From Bacteroidia bacterium (lineage in GTDB: Bacteria > Bacteroidota > Bacteroidia > Bacteroidales > UBA932): a stretch of 40,916 bases of DNA. Where the stretch lies: positions 1 to 40,916 of the forward strand of contig JAUMVX010000022.1 of the NCBI GenBank assembly GCA_030529945.1. The letters are read 5' to 3'. The position numbers and the translations under genes are program-made. Below the pieces are notes generated by a model, which was not told the origin of the DNA, made no database searches, and saw nothing but the letters and a program-made list of their open reading frames with translations. Below are positions 10,631 through 20,087 of the stretch, in pieces; position 1 is the stretch's first letter, and the number at the start of each line of letters is the position of its first letter.

Positions 10631-11271
10631 CCGCCGAGCAGCTGATACTCACCGGGATCGGGCTTCTGGCCCAGGGATTTTTCTCCGCGAGGATACTTGT
10701 GCAGTGGTACAAGTCCGAGAAGAGCAAGTCCCTGCAGTCCCCTACTCTCTACTGGGTATTCAGCCTGATGGGGTCCTACCTGATGTTCATCTACGGATGG
10801 GGGCGGAACGATTTCTCCATCATCACCGGACAGCTCATCACCTACTACATCTACATCTGGAACCTGAACGCCAAGGGACATTGGCGGACACTGCCCGCCC
10901 TGCTGAAGCTCATAATCGCCCTCACTCCGGTGGCGGCGTTGTGCTTCGTGCTGAAGGACGCGGGGCAGTTCTTCGACAATTTCCTGAACAACGAACTCAT
11001 ACCCGTCCCTCTGGTGATTTTCGGCACCGTAGGGCAGGCCATATTCTCCCTGAGATTCGTCTATCAGATCATCTACTCTGCGCGGAGGCATCAGTCATCG
11101 CTCCCGCTGCAGTTCTGGGCCATCAGCCTGCTGGGCTCGGGCATCATCATAATCTACGGCATATTCAGACTCGACATAGTACTCATCCTCGGGCAGAGTT
11201 TCGGTTTCCTGTCATACATAAGAAGCGTGATGATAGGTCTGAAAGCCCGCAATACAAGTGAAAAGCAATGA
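10627..11271 (+). CDS. Membrane protein with two LAB_N domains
   Basis: This 214-residue integral membrane protein contains two copies of the lipid-A-biosynthesis N-terminal (LAB_N) module. The first is at about 5-75 (LLAQGFFSARILVQWYKSEK, then YWVFSLMGSYLMFIYG). The second is at about 130-205 (FGTVGQAIFSLRFVYQIIYS, then FWAISLLGSGIIIIYGIFR). The two halves align motif for motif, so this is an internal duplication. LAB_N is usually a single module, sometimes fused to LpxB, and I recall it being grouped with PQ-loop/SWEET-like small transporters. It overlaps both neighbours by 4 bp. Its position between an ArnC-like and an ArnT-like enzyme makes it a candidate for moving the lipid-linked sugar across the membrane, which is inference. 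Confidence 0.8.
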   Translation: MTAEQLILTGIGLLAQGFFSARILVQWYKSEKSKSLQSPTLYWVFSLMGSYLMFIYGWGRNDFSIITGQLITYYIYIWNLNAKGHWRTLPALLKLIIALTPVAALCFVLKDAGQFFDNFLNNELIPVPLVIFGTVGQAIFSLRFVYQIIYSARRHQSSLPLQFWAISLLGSGIIIIYGIFRLDIVLILGQSFGFLSYIRSVMIGLKARNTSEKQ

Positions 11272-12905
11272 GACGGCACCCTGTACTGACCGGCATAATC
11301 TTCGTGTTCCTCTGTCTTCTCCCCCTGATGTCCGGCAGGGATTTCACTCCGGACAATGAGCTGCGCTACCTTCAGATAGCCGACGAGGCCATAGAAAACG
11401 GCAGCGTGTTCACCTTCACGAACGACGGCCGTCCCTACGCCGACAAACCGCCCCTCTTTCTGTGGCTGGTGATGCTGCTGCGATTGGCCGTAGGCCGGCA
11501 TAGCATATTGCTTCTTTCGCTGCTCGCGTTCATTCCGGCGGCTGTAATCGCCTGTGTGATGGATAGATGGCTGATGCTCGCGTACGAGGAGAAGGGACGG
11601 AGCGCGGACCCCGGCACGCGGCTGGCGATGGTGCTGATGCTCTTTACGAGCGGGATGTTCTGCGGGACCTGTTTCTTCCTGCGTATGGATATGCTGATGA
11701 CTATGTTCATCATCCTCGCATTCTACTCATTCTACAGGAGTTACACTTTCCGCCGAGACTCCTCCCTGCAGTCCTGGCTGCTGCCGCTGTGGATTTTCCT
11801 CGCGCTCTTCACGAAGGGTCCCGTCGGGCTTCTGATGCCGCTGCTGGGCATAGCCGTTTTCCTCATCATCCGCAGGGATGCGAAACTGCTCGGCAAATAC
11901 TTGGGGTTCAAGACTTTCGGAGTCATCATTCTGCTCTGTGCGCTGTGGCTCGGAGGTGTCTGGCTCGAAGGCGGCAAGGAGTATCTCTATGAGCTGACGG
12001 TGCATCAGACGGTGGGGCGCGGCATAAACGCCTTCACCCACGCCAAGCCTTTCTGGTACTATTTCGAGGCGCTGCCGATTAATCTCGCGCCATACGTCCT
12101 CTTCAGTCTCCCGATAATAATCATCTCATACATAAAGTCTTACGGCAAGACCATAATGGAGTCTCTGCTGCTCTGTTCGGCTCTGACCACCTTCATAATG
12201 CTGTCCTGCTTCAGCTCGAAGCTCTCCATCTATCTGCTGCCTCTCGTCCCGGGTCTTACCTACTGCATTCCACTGGCCATCGAAAGGCTCGGCTGGAAGG
12301 GCTGGATGAGCGCCTGTCTGAAGACGACCATAGTGATTCTGAGCCTGATAGGACTGTTCGGACTTGTCGCCGTCCTCGTACTGCCGCATCTCGGTCCGCA
12401 GTCGGGGCCGGTCGGGGAGCTTCAGAATCTTCTGGGAACTATGTCTTTCCTAAGTTCTCCGGCGGTCATAACGGCTATGGCGATACTCTTCGCAGGCGGA
12501 GTTTTCAGCCTGCTGCTGTGTTCGAACAGGGCGCACTGGAGCGCTCCGGTAGCTTCGCTCGCGACCACGATTCTGCTTACCGTATTCGCCGCCTCGTTCA
12601 CGATAAAGGAGATCAATCCCTACATCGGCTACGGTTCGCTCTGCGCTGAAGTTCCCGAGTCCGGAAGGGTCGTGACCCTCTTCGTGAAGCGCTCGGAGAA
12701 TATGAAAGTCTATCTGCACCGCGACATAGTGCGTTACGAAAAGGACGTGGACGCATTCCTCGCGGCCGAGGCGCTCACCGATGAGCCGAGCACGCTGATA
12801 GTCACGACGGAGCGCATCGCCGAGAACCCCCGGCTGCAGGAATTCCTCCGCTCGCGCGGACAACGCAGAGTCACCGTCGGAGAGTATTCAGTCATAGAAT
12901 ATTAG
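11268..12905 (+). CDS. ArnT-like GT39 membrane glycosyltransferase
   Basis: A 545-residue polytopic membrane protein of the PMT/ArnT type, expected to transfer a sugar from a polyprenyl phosphate to an envelope acceptor such as lipid A or a protein on the periplasmic side. The first periplasmic loop has the acidic motif DFTPDNELRY (residues 25-34), matching the catalytic Asp/Glu segment of ArnT, followed by GRPYADKPPLFLW, the typical K-P-P-L block. Around ten further hydrophobic segments follow, with a soluble C-terminal part from about 450. It starts inside the stop of the LAB_N gene. A terminator hairpin follows at once. Confidence 0.87.
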   Translation: MRRHPVLTGIIFVFLCLLPLMSGRDFTPDNELRYLQIADEAIENGSVFTFTNDGRPYADKPPLFLWLVMLLRLAVGRHSILLLSLLAFIPAAVIACVMDRWLMLAYEEKGRSADPGTRLAMVLMLFTSGMFCGTCFFLRMDMLMTMFIILAFYSFYRSYTFRRDSSLQSWLLPLWIFLALFTKGPVGLLMPLLGIAVFLIIRRDAKLLGKYLGFKTFGVIILLCALWLGGVWLEGGKEYLYELTVHQTVGRGINAFTHAKPFWYYFEALPINLAPYVLFSLPIIIISYIKSYGKTIMESLLLCSALTTFIMLSCFSSKLSIYLLPLVPGLTYCIPLAIERLGWKGWMSACLKTTIVILSLIGLFGLVAVLVLPHLGPQSGPVGELQNLLGTMSFLSSPAVITAMAILFAGGVFSLLLCSNRAHWSAPVASLATTILLTVFAASFTIKEINPYIGYGSLCAEVPESGRVVTLFVKRSENMKVYLHRDIVRYEKDVDAFLAAEALTDEPSTLIVTTERIAENPRLQEFLRSRGQRRVTVGEYSVIEY

Positions 12906-12906
12906 A

Positions 12907-12934
12907 ATTGGCCGCCTCATCGAAGGCGGCCAAT
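12907..12934. terminator. Terminator between convergent genes
   Basis: A perfect 11-bp stem (12907-12917 with 12924-12934) with a 6-nt loop sits between the stops of the ArnT-like gene (+) and trpB2 (-). It can work in both directions although T-tracts are weak. Confidence 0.75.
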
Positions 12935-12954
12935 CTGCATCTGTCTCCGCACCG

Positions 12955-14319
12955 CTAGCGGTTCAGAGCATCGGCGCTGGCGATGTAGCGGGCGAGCTCC
13001 TCGTCGCTGAGGTCATAGTCGCTCATTTCTCCCGACATATAGCGCTCGTACGCGGACATATCCACGAAACCGTGGCCGGAAAGGTTGAAGAGGATGGTCT
13101 TGGCCTCCCCTGTGCGGCGGCATTCGAGTGCCTCGTGCACCGCCGAGGCGATGGCGTGGCAGGATTCCGGAGCGGGTATGATGCCTTCGGTGCGGGCGAA
13201 AAGCACTCCGCAGCGGAAAGTCTCGGTCTGCTCATAATCCTGGGCCTCCATATAGCCGTCCTTCATCAGCTGGGACATTATGACTCCGGCACCGTGATAG
13301 CGCAGACCTCCCGCGTGAATGGTCGCGGGCTTGAAGGTGTGGCCGAGGGTGTACATCGGAAGAAGCGGAGTGAGTCCGGCCTCGTCTCCGAAGTCATATT
13401 CGAATTTACCCTTCGTGAGCTTGGGACAGGATGAAGGCTCCGCCGCGATGAAACGGGTCTTGCGGCCCTCGAGGATATTGTGGCGCATAAACGGATATGC
13501 GATGCCGCTGAAGTTCGAACCGCCTCCGAAGCAGGCGATGACGATGTCCGGATACTCTCCGGCCATCTGCATCTGCTTCTCCGCCTCAAGCCCGATGACG
13601 GTCTGGTGCAGGCAGACGTGATTCATCACCGAACCGAGAGTGTATTTGCAGTTCGGGGTGCTGACCGCGAGTTCAATGGCCTCGGATATGGCGCAGCCCA
13701 GGGAACCCTGGTCGTTCGGATTCGCGGTGATTATGTCCTTGCCGGCGCGGGTGGACATAGAAGGCGACGGGGTCACGGCCGCTCCGAAGGTCTGCATAAT
13801 GGAGCGGCGGTAAGGCTTCTGGTTGAAGCTGGCCTTCACCATATAGACCGCGCATTCCAGACCGAATTTCTTCGCGGCGTAGGAAAGTGCGCCTCCCCAC
13901 TGTCCGGCTCCGGTCTCAGTGGTGATATTGGTGACGCCCTGCATCTTCGCGTAATAGGCCTGTGCAAGGGCGGAATTGAGCTTGTGCGAGCCTGCGGGCG
14001 AGACGCTCTCGTTCTTGAAGTAGATGTGCGCCGGGGTGCCGAGGGCCGCTTCGAGCTCATAGGCCCGCACGAGCGGGGTGCAGCGGTAGGAGGCGTACTG
14101 CTCGCGCACAGGCTCCGGTATCGGAATCCACTCGTGCACCGTGTCGAGTTCCTGGCGGGAACATTCTTCGCAGAAAATCGGGAAGAGGTCTTCCGGGGCG
14201 AGCGGGGCGCGTGTCGCAGGATTCAGAATCGGAAGGGGCTTGTTCGGCATAATGGCCTGGATGTTATACCACGCCTGCGGGATTTCGCTCTCGGGGAGCA
14301 AAAATTTCTTCTGTCTCAT
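12955..14319 (-). CDS. trpB: Tryptophan synthase beta chain, TrpB2 type
   Basis: This PLP enzyme makes tryptophan from indole and serine. At 454 residues it fits the longer TrpB2 subfamily, whose N-terminal extension reads RPLPILNP-like here (residues 27-40). The PLP lysine is Lys113 in SPAGSHKLNSA, the glycine-rich phosphate loop is CFGGGSNFSG, and ETGAGQWGGALSYA carries the catalytic glutamate region. No trpA or other trp gene is adjacent. Stand-alone TrpB2 proteins are often salvage enzymes for free indole, which would suit a gut organism, but that role is inferred. It has its own promoter (14394-14424). Confidence 0.93.
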   Translation of the reverse strand: MRQKKFLLPESEIPQAWYNIQAIMPNKPLPILNPATRAPLAPEDLFPIFCEECSRQELDTVHEWIPIPEPVREQYASYRCTPLVRAYELEAALGTPAHIYFKNESVSPAGSHKLNSALAQAYYAKMQGVTNITTETGAGQWGGALSYAAKKFGLECAVYMVKASFNQKPYRRSIMQTFGAAVTPSPSMSTRAGKDIITANPNDQGSLGCAISEAIELAVSTPNCKYTLGSVMNHVCLHQTVIGLEAEKQMQMAGEYPDIVIACFGGGSNFSGIAYPFMRHNILEGRKTRFIAAEPSSCPKLTKGKFEYDFGDEAGLTPLLPMYTLGHTFKPATIHAGGLRYHGAGVIMSQLMKDGYMEAQDYEQTETFRCGVLFARTEGIIPAPESCHAIASAVHEALECRRTGEAKTILFNLSGHGFVDMSAYERYMSGEMSDYDLSDEELARYIASADALNR

Positions 14320-14393
14320 AAGGATCAGTCAGTTAAGTCGTTTATAAACCTTGGCAGGCAGCGGGGAAGCACCCTTCGTGCGCATTGCCGGAC

Positions 14394-14424
14394 GAAAGGT
14401 AAATAAAGATTTTTAATAATCAAA
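14394..14424 (-). promoter_or_regulatory. trpB2 promoter
   Basis: On the minus strand -7 TACCTTTC (14394-14401, one base from consensus) and -33 TTTG (14421-14424) have a 19-nt spacer. The expected leader is about 65-70 nt. No T-box or other riboswitch pattern was recognised in it. Confidence 0.6.
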
Positions 14425-14522
14425 GAATTTCCTGTTTTCCGCGCTTTTTGGGGTTGATTTTGTGAACAGTTGATAATCACTATTGATTTCCCAAAAACGT
14501 TTTATCTTATTCCTTCGATGTG

Positions 14523-14646
14523 CTTCACGTCATTGCCGGCCCCGACCGGGAATCCCTTCGAGACACGGGATGCCCGAGCAGGTCGGGCATGACGTAACGC
14601 AAGTCGGGCATGACGCAGCATGCGACCCTTCACGTCATTCCCGGTC
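14523..14646. repeat. REP-like palindromic repeat cluster (copy 2)
   Basis: Several short palindromes lie here: CCGGCCCCGACCGG, GCCCGAGCAGGTCGGGC and a repeated GTCGGGCATGACG. The 12-mer CTTCACGTCATT occurs at 14523-14534 and 14628-14639. Positions 14569-14594 are an exact 26-bp inverted match to 21708-21733. The cluster lies between trpB2 and the feo operon, where it may end feo transcription. The preceding stretch 14425-14522 is AT-rich and holds nothing else I can support. Confidence 0.8.
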
Positions 14647-14781
14647 CTGACAGTGACAGACGGAATTCAGTCCGCAGCCGCAGCAGCCTTTACCGGAGCG
14701 TCTCCGCCTGTGGGAGAAATAAAAGGCTGCGGCCACGCAGAGCACGACCGCAACCAAAACTATGACACTTACAAAATTCAT
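14635..14781 (-). CDS. FeoB-associated Cys-rich membrane protein
   Basis: A 48-residue protein starting [16 protein letters not shown], with one membrane helix (residues 3-22), then the basic stretch HRRRRSGKG and a cysteine cluster CCGCG...CHC. This is the pattern of the FeoB-associated Cys-rich family (PF12669), small proteins encoded next to feoB and thought to assist ferrous iron uptake. It begins 7 bp after the feoB stop on the same strand, so it should be co-transcribed. The stop codon lies inside the palindromic repeat, so the last residues are encoded by repeat-like sequence. Confidence 0.85.
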   Translation of the reverse strand: MNFVSVIVLVAVVLCVAAAFYFSHRRRRSGKGCCGCGLNSVCHCQDRE

Positions 14782-14788
14782 ATTGCGT

Positions 14789-17128
14789 TTAGATTATCAA
14801 TCTTTCCAATATGCAGCAAAGATATGCGCACACCCAGGCTGTCACGCACTGGAACACCACTATGAACGCGGCCCAGCCGGAGCCCAGCTCGCGCCGCGCA
14901 GCCGCGATGGCCGCCACACAAGGCGTGTAGAGCAGGCAGAAAACCAGCAGAGGCAGAGCAGTCATCGGGGTGAGCGTAGCCGTGACCCCGAGAAGCTCCA
15001 TCGTGGAGACCACGCTTTCCTTCGCGAGGAAGCCGGAAATCAGCGCGGTGACTATCCTCCAGTCGCCGAGGCCCAGCGGCTCGAAGGCCGGGGCGATCAG
15101 TCCCGCGAGGCTGGCGAGCATACTCCCCTCCCCGTCCGTGACCATATTGAGCTTCAGGTCGAAAGTCTGCAGGAACCATATCACGAGGGTGGCCAGGAAT
15201 ATCACGGTGAAGGCGCGGGAGAGGAAGTCCTTCGTCTTGTCCCAGAGCAGATGGGCGAGGTTGCCCGGCTGAGGGAGACGGTAGTTCGGGAGTTCCATCA
15301 CGAACGGCGCGGCCTCCGCATCGCGTTCCACTTTCTTCATCACAAGAGCCACGATGACTCCTACTGCTATGCCCGTCAGATACAGGCAGATGAGCACCAG
15401 ACCGCCGTGTCCCGGGAAAAATGCGCTGCTGAGAAAGGCATAGATGGGAATCTTCGCGGAGCAGCTCATAAAAGGAGTCAGCAGCACGGTCTTGCGGCGG
15501 TCACGCGCAGACGGGAGAGTCCGCGACGCCATTATGCCTGGCACGCTGCAGCCGAGTCCGATGAGCAGAGGCACTATGCTGCGGCCTGAAAGGCCGATCC
15601 TGCGGAGAACCCCGTCCGTAACGAAGGCCACGCGGGCCATATAGCCGCTGTCTTCAAGCAGAGAGAGGAAGAAGAAGAGGACTATGATTATGGGCACGAA
15701 ACTCACCACAGCTCCAACTCCGCCGAAGACGGCGTCCACCACCAGAGACCTCAGGGCCGGAGTCACGTCGGCTCTTATGAGCGCATCGCCCACGACTCCC
15801 CCCAGCCAGGAGATTCCCCTGTCCAGAAGGTCCTGGAGAGGAGCTCCCAATACATCTATGGAAAGCCATATCGTAAGGGCCATCACCGCGATGAAGATAG
15901 GGATGGCGGTCCAGCGGCCCGTGAGCACGCGGTCTATCTTAACGCTGCGGCGGTATTCCCGGCTTTCGTGGGGTTTCACCACGGTCTTTTCGCACAGGCG
16001 GCGGATGAAGCTGTAGCGCATATCCGCCATCGCGGCGTGGCGGTCCATACCGCGCTCGGCCTCCATAAGGGAGATGTCGTCCGAGATGACTTTCTTCTCC
16101 TCCTCGCTGAGTCCCAGACGGGCGATGACGGCCTCGTCGTCCTCGATAAGGCGGGAGGCGGCGAAACGGGCGGGCATTCCGGCCGCTTCGGCGCGGCTCT
16201 CGACAAGGTCCATTATGCTGTGAATGCAGCGGTGGACCGCACCTCCGAAATCATCCTTGTCGCAGAAGTCCTGTCTTGCCGGGGCTTCCCGGTAGCGCGC
16301 CACGTGCACCGCGTGCTCGACGAGTTCCCCGATGCCCTCGTCCTTCGCGGCGGAGACGGGCACCACCGGGATGCCGAGCAGACGCTCCATTTCATTCACG
16401 CGGATCGAGCCGCCGTTGCCGCGGACCTCGTCCATCATATTCAGCGCGAGCACCATAGGAATGCCCAGCTCCATCAGCTGGACGGTAAGGTACAGATTCC
16501 GTTCGATATTGTTCGCGTCCACCACGTTTATGATGCCGCGGGGTCTGCTGTTTATGAGGAAGTCGCGCGAGACGAGCTCTTCGGAAGTGTAGGTCGAAAG
16601 CGAATAGATGCCGGGCAAATCCGTGACGAGAGTGTCCGGAGCACCCTTTATGACTCCGTCCTTGCGGTCCACGGTGACGCCAGGGAAATTGCCCACGTGC
16701 TGATTGGACCCGGTCAGGACGTTGAATAGTGTAGTCTTGCCGCAGTTCTGCTGCCCCACGAGAGCGAAGGTGAGGATTTCTCCTTTCGGGAGCGGGTTCT
16801 CGTGGTCCTTCGAATGATAGCGTCCCGCCTCTCCCAGTCCCGGATGCGCATTGTGCTCGTGGAGCGAGAGGTTATAGCCGAAATTGTCGGGAGCCGAGCT
16901 GTCCTGGGCGGTACGCACTTCTATCTCGGCGGCTTCGCTCAGCCGTAGCGAGAGGGTATATCCGTGTACAAGCACTTCGACGGGGTCGCCCATCGGAGCG
17001 AATTTCAGGACTTTCACGTCCAGTCCGGGGATGAGTCCCATATCCAGCAGATGCTGTCTGAGCGCACCGCCCGCGCCCACCGCGAAGATGGTCGCAGACT
17101 GTCCCTGTTTCAAGTCTCTAAGTGTCAT
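14789..17128 (-). CDS. feoB: Ferrous iron transporter FeoA-FeoB fusion
   Basis: This protein imports Fe2+ through the inner membrane, gated by a GTPase domain. The 779 residues contain an SH3-like FeoA domain (about 1-72, [14 protein letters not shown]), a linker, a G domain beginning [20 protein letters not shown] near residue 120 with the [12 protein letters not shown] switch region, then two Gate segments with the FeoB core between. Fusion of FeoA to FeoB is common in Bacteroidetes. The small Cys-rich partner follows directly. A promoter and a dyad lie upstream at 17172-17220. Confidence 0.95.
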   Translation of the reverse strand: MTLRDLKQGQSATIFAVGAGGALRQHLLDMGLIPGLDVKVLKFAPMGDPVEVLVHGYTLSLRLSEAAEIEVRTAQDSSAPDNFGYNLSLHEHNAHPGLGEAGRYHSKDHENPLPKGEILTFALVGQQNCGKTTLFNVLTGSNQHVGNFPGVTVDRKDGVIKGAPDTLVTDLPGIYSLSTYTSEELVSRDFLINSRPRGIINVVDANNIERNLYLTVQLMELGIPMVLALNMMDEVRGNGGSIRVNEMERLLGIPVVPVSAAKDEGIGELVEHAVHVARYREAPARQDFCDKDDFGGAVHRCIHSIMDLVESRAEAAGMPARFAASRLIEDDEAVIARLGLSEEEKKVISDDISLMEAERGMDRHAAMADMRYSFIRRLCEKTVVKPHESREYRRSVKIDRVLTGRWTAIPIFIAVMALTIWLSIDVLGAPLQDLLDRGISWLGGVVGDALIRADVTPALRSLVVDAVFGGVGAVVSFVPIIIVLFFFLSLLEDSGYMARVAFVTDGVLRRIGLSGRSIVPLLIGLGCSVPGIMASRTLPSARDRRKTVLLTPFMSCSAKIPIYAFLSSAFFPGHGGLVLICLYLTGIAVGVIVALVMKKVERDAEAAPFVMELPNYRLPQPGNLAHLLWDKTKDFLSRAFTVIFLATLVIWFLQTFDLKLNMVTDGEGSMLASLAGLIAPAFEPLGLGDWRIVTALISGFLAKESVVSTMELLGVTATLTPMTALPLLVFCLLYTPCVAAIAAARRELGSGWAAFIVVFQCVTAWVCAYLCCILERLII

Positions 17129-17171
17129 TTACTTATCTATTCAGGCCGGAGGCCTTGCTTTCTTCCGGCCG

Positions 17172-17202
17172 CAAAGTTAGATAAGTCCCGCACGGGTGTC
17201 AA
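17172..17202 (-). promoter_or_regulatory. feo promoter
   Basis: On the minus strand -7 TAACTTTG (17172-17179) matches consensus exactly and TTG (17200-17202) lies 20 nt upstream. The leader is about 37 nt. The -33 element overlaps the end of the upstream oxidase gene and a dyad symmetry. Confidence 0.7.
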
Positions 17203-20087
17203 TCACCAATAATGGTGATTTTCTCCGCCCGGCTCAGAGCTTCGCTGTGCGCGTTCACGAGATACACGATCGACACATACGGGATGCCGCTGTGCGAGGA
17301 GAGTCCGATTTCGCAGGTGCGCGAATTCGAGTAGCCGTACTTGATGCCTGCTTCTTCTATCTGCGGGCGCAGCTTTCGCAGCGCCCAATCATTCAGTCCC
17401 GGGTGCATCATTCCCTTGTCGCCCGCAAAGCCGCAGCACCCCACTCCTTCGGGTATGAGCACCCGGCCGGAGCAGAGCGAGGCTAGGGAGTACAGAGTGT
17501 CCTTCAGACCCATAAGTCTCATCGAACAGGTGACGTGTATAGCCACCGGCTCGTCCGTGCGGGTGATCCGGAGTCTGTTGAGCAGGAAGGTGAGGATGAA
17601 TTCGGCGGGTTCGTAAAGCTTGAGACTCTTTATGTGCGTGCGCATATGGTGCAGGCAGGGACTCTGGTCGCAAAGTATCGGATAGCGGCCGCCTTCGGAG
17701 GCCTTGAGCAGCGCAGCTTCGGTCTCGGCGAGCTTGCGCTCCGCGATGTCCGGCATACCCTTGCTTTCCCAGATGGTGCCGCAGCAGAGACTGTCCATCC
17801 CCTCCGGGAAGATTACCTCGCAGCCGGCTTTGTGCAGCAGGTCCAGAGTCTCTTCCACGAGGGGGCGAAGGCCCTTGACCCCGGCGGGGAGTCCCATCAT
17901 CCTGTTGAAGCAGGAAGGTAGATAGACTACGCGCAGCGGAGAGCTGACTCCGGCGGCCTGAGCAGGTCTGAACCTGTATGCGCGAGGGGTGGACGGAGTC
18001 CAGAGCGGGATGCCGAGGCCCCTGTGGAGACCGGAGCAGAGTCCGGCCATAAGCTTGTCCCCCATTATGAAACGTCCGAATTCCGCCAGATGCAGCAGTC
18101 CCCTGATGGAGGAGCCGGTGAGGGCGAAATGCTTCGCCGCCCAGTTCCACCCCTTGTAGCTCAGGGAAGAGGAAGGAGTCCGTTGGCGGCGCAGTTCGTG
18201 CGTAAGATCCGCGACGTTTATGCCCATAGGGCAGGACATCGAGCAGAGTCCGTCGCCCGCGCAGAGTTCATCGCCGGGGAGGAGGTATTGGACGTGCAAG
18301 CGTCCGGCGAGAGAGAGGGATTCGGGATTCTGCGTGTCGGCTTCGAGAGAGGCTATGCTTCTGCGCACGGCGATGCGGGTGCGCGAGGAGAGAGCATAGC
18401 CGCAGCTGACGCAGTTCACCTCGCAGAAGCCGCACTCGATGCACTTGTTCAGCTTCGCGAACGCCTCGCGGTTCTGCGCCGGAGCGCCCTCGGGAGCCTT
18501 GAGCTGCGGAAGAGTCTTGAGGTCGCGGATGAAACATTCGGGGTCGTCGTTGAAGATGACTCCCGGGTTCAGAAGTCCGGAAGGGTCGAAGGCCCGCTTC
18601 ACGCGCTTCATTATCGAGAAGATGCGCTCGCCCCATTCGAGGGAGACGAAGGGCGCCATATTGCGTCCCGTGCCGTGCTCGGCCTTCAGCGAACCGTCGT
18701 AGCGGACCGCGACCATCTGCGCGACATCCCTTATCATCGCCTCGTAGCGCGCGATGTCTGCGTCAGTCTCGAACGACTGGTTTATTATGAAATGGAAATT
18801 GCCCTCAAGGGCGTGTCCGTAGATGCAGGAGTCATCGTAGCCGTGCTTGTCCAGCAGGTCGGAGAGGTCCGCGGTGGCCTGCGGCAAGTCGTCGATGTGG
18901 AAGGCCACGTCCTCGATGATGCAGGTCGTTCCCTCGCGGCGCAGGGCGCCCACGGTCGGAAAGATGCCGGAGCGGAGCGCCCAATAATGCGCCGCCTCGG
19001 CCGCGTCCCGGGTGAAGCGCACCGGCTCCACAAGCTCGAATCCGCTGACTGCCCGCGTGATGGCGTCGATGTTCGAGCACAGCTGCTCCTCGCTTTCCGC
19101 GCAGGTTTGCGTGAGCACGGCGGTCAGGTCGGGACATTTACAGCTCTCCAGGTGAGGGTCGCTTACGGAGGTCAGCGAGCGCAGGTCCAGCAGTTCCGCG
19201 GCCGAGACGCTGAGCGGCTTCATAGCGAGTACGGCGCGGGCCGCAGTGCTCTTGTCCGGGAAATAGATCATCGCGCAGGCCGAGAAAGGCTCGATCGGGA
19301 GCGTGCGCATCGTGACTTCGCTGACGAAGCCGAGCGTACCCTCCGAGCCGACCATCAGATGCGCAATCAGCTCGAAATCATCGTCATACTCCAGGAAAGG
19401 GCGCAGATTCAGACCCGTGACATTCTTTATCGAGTATTTGTATTCCAGACGGGCGCGCAGTTTCTCGTCCTCACGTATCTCTTTGCGGATGGCCGCCAGG
19501 GCGTCCAACATCTCCCTGTGTCCCCGGGCGAATTCCGTGCGGCTCGCCTCGTCCGCAGTGTCCAGGATGCTTCCGTCCGCGAAGACAATGTGGGCGCTGA
19601 TGAGAGTTCTGTCAGAATTGGCGTGCGTGCCGCAGCTCATACCGGAGGCGTTGTTCGCCACTATGCCGCCCACCATACAGCTGCCGATGGAGGCGGGGTC
19701 GGGGCCGAAGCGGCGGCCGTAGGCCTTCAATATGCGGTTCACTTCTCCGCCGACCAGGCCGGGCTGCAGGGTGATGCTCTCCGCTCCGGGGCTTACGCTC
19801 CATTTCTCCCAGTTCTTGCCGGCTACCAGAAGTACGGAGCCGCTGATGGATTGGCCGGAGAGCGAAGTGCCGGCCGCCCTGAAAGTGACGGGAATGCCGT
19901 ATCTGGCGGCTGCTGCGAGCACCTGCGAGACTTCTTCCTCGCTGCTGCTGCGGATTACGGTCTTCGGGGTGATGCGGTAGCAGCCGGCGTCCGTACCCCA
20001 GGCTATGCGGTGCAGCTCGTCGGTGTAGATTCTCTCGCGGGGAATCCGCTTCTCTATGTCGCTTAGAAAACTATTATGGTCGCTCAT
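17199..20087 (-). CDS. FAD/Fe-S oxidoreductase, D-lactate dehydrogenase-like
   Basis: A 962-residue fusion of a GlcD-type flavoprotein and a GlpC/GlcF-type iron-sulfur protein, the layout of the membrane-associated D-lactate or 2-hydroxyacid dehydrogenases. The PP-loop FAD domain is at about 35-260 (RAAGTSLSGQS, GGIVANNASGMSCG), the FAD-oxidase C-terminal domain extends to about 510, two 4Fe-4S motifs lie at 549-559 (CIECGFCEVNC) and 609-619, and a CCG redox domain near the end reads VGCCGFAGDKGMM. The start at 20087 overlaps the glycosidase stop (ATGA); an in-frame start at 20252 would lie inside that gene and is rejected. D-lactate is the likeliest substrate but glycolate-like acids remain possible. 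Confidence 0.88.
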   Translation of the reverse strand: MSDHNSFLSDIEKRIPRERIYTDELHRIAWGTDAGCYRITPKTVIRSSSEEEVSQVLAAAARYGIPVTFRAAGTSLSGQSISGSVLLVAGKNWEKWSVSPGAESITLQPGLVGGEVNRILKAYGRRFGPDPASIGSCMVGGIVANNASGMSCGTHANSDRTLISAHIVFADGSILDTADEASRTEFARGHREMLDALAAIRKEIREDEKLRARLEYKYSIKNVTGLNLRPFLEYDDDFELIAHLMVGSEGTLGFVSEVTMRTLPIEPFSACAMIYFPDKSTAARAVLAMKPLSVSAAELLDLRSLTSVSDPHLESCKCPDLTAVLTQTCAESEEQLCSNIDAITRAVSGFELVEPVRFTRDAAEAAHYWALRSGIFPTVGALRREGTTCIIEDVAFHIDDLPQATADLSDLLDKHGYDDSCIYGHALEGNFHFIINQSFETDADIARYEAMIRDVAQMVAVRYDGSLKAEHGTGRNMAPFVSLEWGERIFSIMKRVKRAFDPSGLLNPGVIFNDDPECFIRDLKTLPQLKAPEGAPAQNREAFAKLNKCIECGFCEVNCVSCGYALSSRTRIAVRRSIASLEADTQNPESLSLAGRLHVQYLLPGDELCAGDGLCSMSCPMGINVADLTHELRRQRTPSSSLSYKGWNWAAKHFALTGSSIRGLLHLAEFGRFIMGDKLMAGLCSGLHRGLGIPLWTPSTPRAYRFRPAQAAGVSSPLRVVYLPSCFNRMMGLPAGVKGLRPLVEETLDLLHKAGCEVIFPEGMDSLCCGTIWESKGMPDIAERKLAETEAALLKASEGGRYPILCDQSPCLHHMRTHIKSLKLYEPAEFILTFLLNRLRITRTDEPVAIHVTCSMRLMGLKDTLYSLASLCSGRVLIPEGVGCCGFAGDKGMMHPGLNDWALRKLRPQIEEAGIKYGYSNSRTCEIGLSSHSGIPYVSIVYLVNAHSEALSRAEKITIIGD
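17201..17220. promoter_or_regulatory. Dyad at the feo promoter; operator or terminator
   Basis: Perfect 8-bp arms AATCACCA and TGGTGATT surround a 4-bp centre. The dyad covers the last codons and stop region of the oxidase gene and touches the feo -33 element. It could be an operator for an iron-responsive regulator or a weak terminator of the oxidase operon; the sequence does not decide between them. Confidence 0.4.

Noticed and set aside
14320-14393. Riboswitch or T-box in the trpB2 leader
   Set aside because: The predicted leader is short and I see no specifier loop, antiterminator pair or terminator with a T-tract.
18024-20066. 680-codon plus-strand open frame opposite the D-lactate dehydrogenase-like gene
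   Set aside because: It is antisense to a gene with many recognisable motifs, has arginine- and alanine-rich composition typical of GC-rich shadow frames, and matches no family I know.
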